The notes below the pieces were generated by a model, which worked only from the letters and a program-made list of their open reading frames with translations, made no database searches and was not told the origin of the DNA. The position numbers and the translations under genes were made by a program. Shown piece after piece: positions 8,711-15,925 of a DNA stretch of 64,000 nt. Every line of letters starts with the position of its first letter. The stretch's first letter is position 1. The DNA is from an uncultured Latescibacterota bacterium (GTDB lineage Bacteria > Latescibacterota > UBA2968 > UBA8231), in contig OY282352.1 in the NCBI GenBank assembly GCA_958295495.1, positions 1,612,001 to 1,676,000 of the forward strand, given 5' to 3'.

Positions 8711-9487
8711 CTAGTAGCCCAACTCCGCCCGAACCTGCGCCATCTGTTGGCAGCCAGCAGTGAGAAACGGCTCGTCGCCGCCAGCGAGAATCAGCGAAAA
8801 GCCGTCGTCCATGGCGCGTTGCAGTGCTTGCGGGTCGCTGGCTGGGCGATAGACCCCGATGCCGGCGGGCTTGCCAGCGCGGCGAGCGGCCGCGGCGAGC
8901 TGGGCCTGAGCGTCCTGAAAGACGGACCCCTCGTAGTCGAAGGGCACCCCCAGAGAGATGGACAGATCGACCGGGCCGATGACGAACGTATCGACGCCCT
9001 CCACGGCGAGAATTTCGTCGATATTGGCAACTGCCTCGGCTGTCTCAATCAGCGCGATGAATATCACCAAGTCGTTTATTTCCGCGAAGTACTCGTCGGG
9101 GCGCAACCCGTACTGGGCGGCTCGATGCGGTCCAAAACCGCGAATGCCAGCCGGAGGATAGCGGCAGGCGCGAGCACCTGCGGCGGCTTGGGCAGCGGTG
9201 TTTACGAATGGGGCGAGGATGCCCAGCGCACCCATGTCGAGGTAGAGGCGGATCTGCTCCTCGTCGATGCGCGACAGGCGGACGATGGGCGTGGCCGGGG
9301 TATTGCCGATGGCCTGCAATTGCGCCTGGATGCCGGTGGGGGTTTGCGGCGCGTGTTCCGAGTCGATGACGAGAAAGTCAAAACCGGAGTGGCCGAAGAG
9401 TTCGGCAATGGCTGGAGAGCCAAAGCGGAGCTGGGCACCGAAAGCGGGTTCGTCCGCGGCGAATTGGTCCTTGATGCGGTTGTGCAT
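8711..9487 (-). CDS. HpcH/HpaI family aldolase
   Basis: 258-residue class II pyruvate-type aldolase with a TIM-barrel fold. Motifs: FLVIDSEHAPQT (usual D-x-E-H), GIRGFGPHRA with the pyruvate-binding Arg, LIETAEAVANIDEILAVEGVD with the metal-binding Glu, and FVIGPVDLSISLG with the metal-binding Asp. The start is set at the ATG at 9487 because AGGAGG lies six bases upstream. It begins nine bases after the stop of the toroid-like protein and is followed immediately by the dehydrogenase, giving a three-gene set. Expected reaction: reversible cleavage of a 4-hydroxy-2-oxo acid into pyruvate and an aldehyde. A second paralogue is at 50037-50774. Confidence 0.85.
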   Translation of the reverse strand: MHNRIKDQFAADEPAFGAQLRFGSPAIAELFGHSGFDFLVIDSEHAPQTPTGIQAQLQAIGNTPATPIVRLSRIDEEQIRLYLDMGALGILAPFVNTAAQAAAGARACRYPPAGIRGFGPHRAAQYGLRPDEYFAEINDLVIFIALIETAEAVANIDEILAVEGVDTFVIGPVDLSISLGVPFDYEGSVFQDAQAQLAAAARRAGKPAGIGVYRPASDPQALQRAMDDGFSLILAGGDEPFLTAGCQQMAQVRAELGY

Positions 9488-9495
9488 GTTGCCTC

Positions 9496-11394
9496 CTAAT
9501 CCCACGGCAGGGCGTACGAGGGCTGATTGACAAAACGCTCCATTCCCAAGTCGAGCCGAATGGCCGCGCCAGCTTGGAGGAAGACGGTGAAGTGCCGGTC
9601 CTCGACAGCGGCCGTTTTGTCCTCTAGCTGCCCCTGAACGATCTGCTGATAGTGGGCGGCGTGCGTGTGCCCAACGCCGGCTTCTTCAGCCGAAATGGGC
9701 CGGCGCTGCTGGTAGGCAACGCGGGTGAAGCTATGCTCGCCAAAAGCACCAGCTTGTACCAAGACCTCGCGCTCTTGCGTCGGGTGCAGGTTGACCAAGT
9801 GCAGGACGGCCCGCTCGTCGGCGAGCGATTCCACCAAGGCGGCCACGTCTGGCGGCAAGCCCGGTCGGCCGCGTTGCGGGTCGAAGTAGCGCAGGCGGGC
9901 CATGAGCAAGCCGCCGTTGTACATGAAGAGCGGGGCACCCATTGTCAGTTGCACCAAGCCCTCAACCGTGATGGGGTTGCGGACTTGCAGATACCAGTCG
10001 CCGTAGGTGGAAGGGTCTTGCTGGTCGTCGCGCATAAAGGCCAAGCGCTGATATACTTGCGCGTGGTTGTGCCGCAGGATATCGACCGGGTACTGGGGGT
10101 ATTCGCCTGCTAAATACGCGGTCCAAGCGGCTTCGTGCCCGCCGCCGTGCTTGGAGGAGTGCGACCCTACCTGCCGCCAGTTGTCCGCGTCGTGGTTGCG
10201 CTGCTGGTTGAGCCGCGCCATGTCCTCTTGCTGCATGCTCATGCACCAGAGGTGGGTCGTGGGATGGGCCTGCATGGGGCTGTAGCCGTCCCAGCCTTTG
10301 TCGTGGTAGAAGTGCGGCGCGTACAGGGTTTGTCCCCTCATTTCCCCCTGCTGCATCAACGCGTCAATTTGCGAGCGCGGAAAGTCCATGTAGCGCAAGT
10401 CGCCGGAGAGCAAGGTCGCGTTTTCCGCGGCCGCAATGCAGGCGTCGCTCAGGTGGTGCCAGCCGTGCGGCCAAGTCCAGCCATAGTAGCCGCCGTACCA
10501 CTTGCCGTCGATGTATTCGCCGATGGCGCCGGAGAGGCCGATGTTGTCGGGCAGGATGCCGTTGTTTTGCCGGGTGCGTTCGATCCAAGCGTTGGTGTAT
10601 TCCTCGACCCAAGCTCGGTACTTGTCGTCGCCGCTGCACAGATAGGCGTTGGTCACCATGCTGGTAACGGCGAGGTTGCAGGCCACATCGCCGCGGCTCA
10701 TGCGCTCGACGAGGGCTTGGCCCATCTTCTCTTCCATGCCCGGCTTTTGCAAGTCCTCAACCGTCTCAATGCCGGGAATGTCGTGAAAGGGCAAGGGCCA
10801 AGGTTTCCACTGGGCGTAGCGATAGGCCGTGTAGTGCTTTGCAAAGTTGCGGTGCGCCGGCCCCATGCTGCCGTTGTGGGCGCAGCGGATGAGCTTTTTC
10901 TCCACGTCGTAATTGGGGGCCGCTGGGTCTTCGTTGAGATAGAAACCGGCATAGCGCTTGGCGCGCTCCGCGTTCTTTTCGTGCGTTGGATCGGCGAGGC
11001 ACAGCAAATAGAAAAACAAGTACCCCTCGCCTTGGTGCATCCAGTCGTACCCTTGCTCGTATTCTTTGACGACCATGGGGTGGCCGTGGCCCGTATCGTA
11101 GCGGGAAAACTGCCGGGTGATGCCCTCCCAAGTGCGGTGAGCATATTCGAGCAGGTGCTCGCCGCCGCCCATCAAATAAAAGAGCGGCCAGTTGTGGAAG
11201 CTCTCGTACGCGTCGTCGAGGCCGTCGATGCTGCTGAAGTCGTCTGTGGTCGGCCACAGCACCGAGCCGTCCGGGCGCACGTAGCGCTCCATGAGCGGAT
11301 GGACGGACGCGTCCATCAGGTCGATTAGGCTGCGCTCGAGAACGGCCCATTGGGGCGGCTCGACAAACGGTATGTTCCCTTCGATTCTCATCAT
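9496..11394 (-). CDS. Hypothetical 632-aa protein, probable (alpha/alpha) toroid
   Basis: A cytoplasmic-looking protein without signal peptide or membrane segments. It is rich in aromatic residues and His (GYYGWTWPHGWHHLSDACIAAAEN, PAHRNFAKHYTAYRY split by loops), repeats helix-hairpin patterns, and ends in a beta-rich domain (residues about 530-632). This resembles (alpha/alpha)6-barrel glycoside hydrolases and lyases, but I recognise no family signature, so catalysis is inferred only weakly. The start at ATG 11394 follows GGAGG at 11401-11405; an in-frame TTG at 11409 would lie upstream of that SD. It sits directly before the aldolase and dehydrogenase genes, suggesting a saccharide or sugar-acid pathway. 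Confidence 0.7.
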   Translation of the reverse strand: MMRIEGNIPFVEPPQWAVLERSLIDLMDASVHPLMERYVRPDGSVLWPTTDDFSSIDGLDDAYESFHNWPLFYLMGGGEHLLEYAHRTWEGITRQFSRYDTGHGHPMVVKEYEQGYDWMHQGEGYLFFYLLCLADPTHEKNAERAKRYAGFYLNEDPAAPNYDVEKKLIRCAHNGSMGPAHRNFAKHYTAYRYAQWKPWPLPFHDIPGIETVEDLQKPGMEEKMGQALVERMSRGDVACNLAVTSMVTNAYLCSGDDKYRAWVEEYTNAWIERTRQNNGILPDNIGLSGAIGEYIDGKWYGGYYGWTWPHGWHHLSDACIAAAENATLLSGDLRYMDFPRSQIDALMQQGEMRGQTLYAPHFYHDKGWDGYSPMQAHPTTHLWCMSMQQEDMARLNQQRNHDADNWRQVGSHSSKHGGGHEAAWTAYLAGEYPQYPVDILRHNHAQVYQRLAFMRDDQQDPSTYGDWYLQVRNPITVEGLVQLTMGAPLFMYNGGLLMARLRYFDPQRGRPGLPPDVAALVESLADERAVLHLVNLHPTQEREVLVQAGAFGEHSFTRVAYQQRRPISAEEAGVGHTHAAHYQQIVQGQLEDKTAAVEDRHFTVFLQAGAAIRLDLGMERFVNQPSYALPWD

Positions 11395-11405
11395 TTTTAG
11401 CCTCC

Positions 11406-13070
11406 TCAAAAGTTGCGGACGAGGGCCTCCACCTGCTCGCGGAAGACCTCGATTTGCGCCGCGTATTGGTGTCGCAATTGGATGATGAACTGCCCAAAGA
11501 GCCGCTCCTGCTTTTGGCGGCGCACCAGCGCCCGCGCGCGGCGCTCGGCCTGCGCGAAGGGCCTCGGGGCGGCGTTGATCGTCGAATCGAGCAAGCGGAA
11601 AATGGCGTAGTACGGGCCGCTGACCGGCTCGGTGCTCAATACCTCGGCGGCCGTGACCTCCACGGCGACGGGGCCGATGAGTGCGCCGATTTTTTGTCCT
11701 TGCGCCGCCTCAAAGAGGGGGACGAACTGTTGCTTCTCCCAAGGATGCAGGTGGAACTCGCCTTGGTTGGCTTTGCCGCGGCGACGCAGGGTGTGCTCGG
11801 CGGCCAGCGCGCCCAAGTCGCCGCCGCGCTCCACTTCCTCGCGCAGTGCGAGCGCCTCCTCTGCGGTGCGGAGCAAAATCTCCTGCACGCCGATCGCTTC
11901 GAGGGGGCGGAAAAGGTTGGGGCGGTGGTCGTAGAGCGCGCGGGCCTCTTCGCGGCTGGCGAAAACGCCATCGACCACGTCCCGGCGCATGGCCACCAGC
12001 AGGTTTGACAGCCACCGCCTTTGGAACCAAGCGACCACGGCCTCTTCGCGGTCAACGCCCGCCATGTACGCGCCCGCTAAGAGCAGGGTGCGCGGCTCGA
12101 TGATGTCCTCGACGAACCAGTCGAACCGCGCGGGCGCGTCCTCTGAAAAGCCAACGCCTAGCTCGCGGGCGAAATCGAGCAGATCGCCGATGGTAAAGAC
12201 GCCGCTCTCGTGCTCGTAGATAGGCTGCTCGCGCTCCTGTGCAGAAAACGCCTTGGCACCCCGACTGATGCGCCCGCGCACGCGCTCCAAGGCTTGGGTG
12301 TGAACCACAAAGTCGAGGTCCTGCCGCAAGCGGGCCGACAGCACCTGCACGGCCGGCGGCACCTTCTCCGCGAGCAGCTCGGCCTCAATTACCTGCTGCA
12401 CGACCGAGAGCGCGACCGGCACTGCGGCTGTTACCTCGTACACGCCGAACTGGTCGTTGAAGGCCACCGGCTCCGAGAACTGGCCCGGTGCCAGCGGAAA
12501 GACCTCTTCCTGCAAGATGGGTGGGTGCAGCTCGTCCTTGAGCAGGTAGCGGCCCTCCTCTAGCTGGGTCGCCGCGAGCAAGTTGCGGCTGGCATATAGG
12601 TCAAAGTCGGCGCCAGCCTCCAAGGCCGCCTTGATTGCTCGCGCCTCTTGTATTGTGGCTACGACGATGCGCCGCACCTGCACGGCGCGATCGCGGCCCG
12701 TCTCTTGCTGGTGGGCCAGCAGCTCCTCTTGCGTGTAGAAGATCTTGTCGTGTACCTCTAGCTGCAAAAAGCGGCGCAAGACGCGGTCGCTATGCAGTTT
12801 GTCCATCTTGCGGCGGAAGTCGGCGCGCTGGTCGAGGCCCCGCTTTTTGGCCTCTAGGACCATGAGCTCCTTGTCGATCATGGTCTGCAAGTAGTCGAAA
12901 TAGGCGTCAGCACCCGTCTTTTTGCTCCGCAGATCCGGGTGTAGCCTTTCTTCAAACTCCAGCAACTGGGGGGCGTCGATTTCCACCTCGCCGACTCGGG
13001 CCACCACTAAGTCCTCGGTGGGGGTGCCGCAGCCCCAGAAGACGAGGAGCCATAGCCAATATCTAATCAC
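11406..13070 (-). CDS. Parvulin-type peptidylprolyl isomerase lipoprotein
   Basis: A 554-residue lipoprotein: the N-terminus from the GTG at 13070 reads MIRYWLWLLVFWGC, a short signal with lipobox ending at Cys14. An N-terminal SurA/PrsA-like helical region (QLLEFEERLHP, DYLQTMIDKELMVLEAKKRG) is followed by two parvulin-like segments, around VQVRRIVVATIQEARAI and VQEILLRTAEEALALREEVERGG (with GKANQGEFHLHPWEKQQFVP). It likely helps fold or insert the outer-membrane proteins encoded immediately upstream. The GTG start overlaps the end of the barrel-like gene by 8 nt; a TTG at 13094 is possible but would give a longer, less lipoprotein-like leader. Confidence 0.75.
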   Translation of the reverse strand: MIRYWLWLLVFWGCGTPTEDLVVARVGEVEIDAPQLLEFEERLHPDLRSKKTGADAYFDYLQTMIDKELMVLEAKKRGLDQRADFRRKMDKLHSDRVLRRFLQLEVHDKIFYTQEELLAHQQETGRDRAVQVRRIVVATIQEARAIKAALEAGADFDLYASRNLLAATQLEEGRYLLKDELHPPILQEEVFPLAPGQFSEPVAFNDQFGVYEVTAAVPVALSVVQQVIEAELLAEKVPPAVQVLSARLRQDLDFVVHTQALERVRGRISRGAKAFSAQEREQPIYEHESGVFTIGDLLDFARELGVGFSEDAPARFDWFVEDIIEPRTLLLAGAYMAGVDREEAVVAWFQRRWLSNLLVAMRRDVVDGVFASREEARALYDHRPNLFRPLEAIGVQEILLRTAEEALALREEVERGGDLGALAAEHTLRRRGKANQGEFHLHPWEKQQFVPLFEAAQGQKIGALIGPVAVEVTAAEVLSTEPVSGPYYAIFRLLDSTINAAPRPFAQAERRARALVRRQKQERLFGQFIIQLRHQYAAQIEVFREQVEALVRNF

Positions 13071-15921
13071 TAAGCCCTGCTTGTACTGTGACAAACGTCA
13101 AACCGCTGGTCTCGGTGCGGGCCTTCTGCGCTGCGCGCTCTATCTGCCGCTTGTCGATGCGCAGCCCCACTTGGGACATGAGCTTATAGCCCAAGTACGA
13201 TGTCGTATTGGACAATTGCACGGCAAAGGACGTCTCGTCGTAGTCCCCGGTGGGGTCGTTCGGGGGTACTGTGGTCTCGTCCTCGACTAGGTCGCGGAAG
13301 CGCAAGTGCTCCGCGCCGAGTTGTACGACCGAGCGTTTCATAAAGGGCACCTTTACCAATACCGAGGCCATCGCGCTCCAATCGCGACGCTCGGCTGCCG
13401 GGGTACCTAGCTGCCGCTCGATATTGAACGGGGTATTGTCCATGAACAACTCGTGCTTGAGGCGCGGCAACGCGGTTATGCGGCCCAGACGCACTGGGTA
13501 CTCGGCCTTGTTGATCAGCCCCAAGCGCCGCGCCTTGCGCTGCAAGCGGCGGCCATCGCGGTCAACGGCACCTTCGCGCCGCTGCCGGATGAACTCAAAC
13601 AGCAGCTTGCTCTCGCTCTCGAAGCCACCGCGGCTGCGGCGCTCAGCGCCTATCCACAGCTTGTTGACCAAGGCGTCGCCCATGCCCAGCGGATCGCGGA
13701 TGGCAATCATGCTGCCGGGGGAATTGCTCGGGCGTCCGAGCACCGGGCGCAGTTGAATCCACTGTACCAAGTCTTCGGCGATCGCATCGGCGACCCACTT
13801 GAACGAATTATACGCCGTCAGCGTGCCCAATCCGGCAAAGCTCTGTTCGTACGCAAGCAGGGTATAGTACGTGCGGTTGTGCGCCCCGGTCGTCGGCTTG
13901 CGCTCCCACACCTGCCCAGCCGTCAGCTTGAGCTCGGGCCGCAGCCCCGCGCTGAGATAGGCGTTGTACCCGCGCCGATCTCGCTTGTAGGGGTAGTCGG
14001 GCGCGTCGTCGTTTTCAAAGCGGTCGCCCCAGCCATTGTTGTTCAAGTCGAGGGCAAAGAGATACTCGGGCCGATCGACCTTGTAGCGGAGAAAAGGCTC
14101 TTCGTAGTCGGGCAAGAAATTGGGACGCTCGCGCAGATCGTTTTGATTGAAGTCGGAAATGAAGTCGTTGTTCTCGTCGAGGCCGGGGAAGACCGCGTCG
14201 TCGGCAAAGCCCTCAAAGGTGCGCGCACGGATGCCGCGCTGGTCGGCGGTGCGGCCGTCGTCAAAGCGGCGCTTTTGGTCGTTGATGCGGTCGTTGTCGT
14301 CGTTGTCATCGACAAAGTCGTACACGTGTCGCGCCCGCGCTTCGCCATCGTTTGACCAATCCACCCGGCCGCTGCTATCGACAAAGCGCGGGCTCGTGTC
14401 GTACTCGGCGTCTAGGCCGAATGCCTCGCCAAAGAAGAAAAACGGGGCAAAGCGGCGCGAAACATTGACCATCCAGCCGAGGGCCGCGCGATCCCCGCCA
14501 ATGCCCGAGGACGCCTTGTGCGTATCCCGCGTCCGCGTTGGGTACTGGGTGAACTGGTGATTGACGTTGAATTCGCCGTACGCGCGGAAGCCAGCCCAAT
14601 CGTCGCCCTGGAGCGTCAGCCCGATCACCTGCGTGGCCGTCGGCAGCCCGTAGTCGAAGACGACCGTCCGCTGGTTGGAGTTGTCCCAGACGTTGCCCGC
14701 GGCCCGGGCAACCGTGCGAAACTGCGGCTGCTCGCCGCTGGCGTTGTTGTCGGTCTGGCGGTTGGACGTGACCTCTACCTTGTAGTCATTGCCCAACACC
14801 AAGCGGAAGCGCACCCGGCTAATTTGGTTGACCAAGTCCGCGCTCGGCACTACGGCCTCTAGGTCCAAAACCGCCGGATCGTCGTCGGCAAACGCGTATT
14901 CGAGCAAGATCTGGCTCGCCTCGCCCCGGCCCTCGGCCGTCAGAAAGCCACCTCGCTCAATCCCCCCGACGATGCGCGGCGCAAAGCCAATCTGGCTGCC
15001 AATTAGCAGGGTGTCGCGCTCGCCGATCCGCGTCTCAATCTCAATGTCACTGCTAAAAAGCACGGCCCCGCCGCCCTCGTCTTCGGGCGAATCGTCGGTC
15101 AGCCGCACCACGATGCGGTCGATGCGCCCGTCTAGCTGGCCGCTCGTCAGCTTGCCCTTGAGCGGGTGGCCCTCAAAGCGGTCGGAGGCCGTTCGGCCGT
15201 TGTGCGCGTTGAGAAAGGTGCCGCCGATCCGCGTCGTAGCACCAAGATCCCAGACCACGCGCCCGCCGATGAGGTTGGTGAAATTGTCCTCGGTCACGGG
15301 AAAGGGATCCGTGCGGAAGAGCGGCAGGTTGATCCGCGACATGAGCACAGTGGCCGTCAGGCGATCGGCCGCGTAGTTGAACACAACCCCATTGTACGCG
15401 GTCTTGCGAAAGGTCATGGGCGTCAGCATGGCGAAAATTTCGTCGCCGATGAGCACCGAGAAGTAGTGCTGGCCCTTGGTGTCGCCGGCAATGACTAAGT
15501 TGTTGAACCACGAGCCGTATTGGCCAGCCTGCAAAATGCCCGAGCCGCCCGAGCCGATCGGCTGGACCTGACGCCAGTCGTAGATCAACCAGCCCTTGTT
15601 TAAGAAGCGTCCATAGAGGTCGTAGAAGTACCCGCCCTCCAAGGCAGGATTGAGGTAGCGCCGGTATGGATCCCGCGCGTAGTTGGTGTAGGTCCACTGC
15701 CGGCGGTACTCGCCGGCGACTTCCTGCGGCAGATACCACTTTTGCAACGAGGGATAGACGGCCTCCATGCGCAGGCCGGTGCCGGCCGCATAGTAGATGG
15801 GCTGGCCCGCTTCGATGCGGCCCAAGCGGCTGCCGTAATCCTCGCGCCAGGCCTTGAGCGGCGCGGCCCACAGCAGCGCGACCGAGCAGAGCGCGCCGAC
15901 GCGGCGCAAGCGGGCGTTCAT
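13063..15921 (-). CDS. Large outer-membrane barrel-like surface protein (paralogue 1)
   Basis: 952 residues with a signal peptide (ALCSVALLWAAPLKA). An N-terminal region carries YYAAGTGLRMEAVYPSLQKW and KGWLIYDWRQ; the middle is Asp/Asn-rich, with DDNDDNDRIND, LDENNDFISDFNQND and ALDLNNNGWGDRFENDD, which look like Ca-binding loops. The C-terminal third has alternating amphipathic strands and ends in TSGLTFVTVQAGLSD, compatible with a beta barrel but without a terminal Phe. The gene to the right (15926-18682) is a clear paralogue with the same order of segments. I know no characterised homologue. Spacing of 4 nt to its neighbour implies one operon. Confidence 0.7.
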   Translation of the reverse strand: MNARLRRVGALCSVALLWAAPLKAWREDYGSRLGRIEAGQPIYYAAGTGLRMEAVYPSLQKWYLPQEVAGEYRRQWTYTNYARDPYRRYLNPALEGGYFYDLYGRFLNKGWLIYDWRQVQPIGSGGSGILQAGQYGSWFNNLVIAGDTKGQHYFSVLIGDEIFAMLTPMTFRKTAYNGVVFNYAADRLTATVLMSRINLPLFRTDPFPVTEDNFTNLIGGRVVWDLGATTRIGGTFLNAHNGRTASDRFEGHPLKGKLTSGQLDGRIDRIVVRLTDDSPEDEGGGAVLFSSDIEIETRIGERDTLLIGSQIGFAPRIVGGIERGGFLTAEGRGEASQILLEYAFADDDPAVLDLEAVVPSADLVNQISRVRFRLVLGNDYKVEVTSNRQTDNNASGEQPQFRTVARAAGNVWDNSNQRTVVFDYGLPTATQVIGLTLQGDDWAGFRAYGEFNVNHQFTQYPTRTRDTHKASSGIGGDRAALGWMVNVSRRFAPFFFFGEAFGLDAEYDTSPRFVDSSGRVDWSNDGEARARHVYDFVDDNDDNDRINDQKRRFDDGRTADQRGIRARTFEGFADDAVFPGLDENNDFISDFNQNDLRERPNFLPDYEEPFLRYKVDRPEYLFALDLNNNGWGDRFENDDAPDYPYKRDRRGYNAYLSAGLRPELKLTAGQVWERKPTTGAHNRTYYTLLAYEQSFAGLGTLTAYNSFKWVADAIAEDLVQWIQLRPVLGRPSNSPGSMIAIRDPLGMGDALVNKLWIGAERRSRGGFESESKLLFEFIRQRREGAVDRDGRRLQRKARRLGLINKAEYPVRLGRITALPRLKHELFMDNTPFNIERQLGTPAAERRDWSAMASVLVKVPFMKRSVVQLGAEHLRFRDLVEDETTVPPNDPTGDYDETSFAVQLSNTTSYLGYKLMSQVGLRIDKRQIERAAQKARTETSGLTFVTVQAGLSD

Positions 15922-15925
15922 GCGG

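Noticed and set aside
10135..11328. Long + strand frame (397 codons) opposite the toroid-like gene
   Set aside because: Antisense of a gene with clear SD and codon use; its protein is Val/Ala/His-rich and has no domain.
13453..14355. 300-codon + strand frame
   Set aside because: Antisense shadow of the barrel-like gene in GC-rich DNA.
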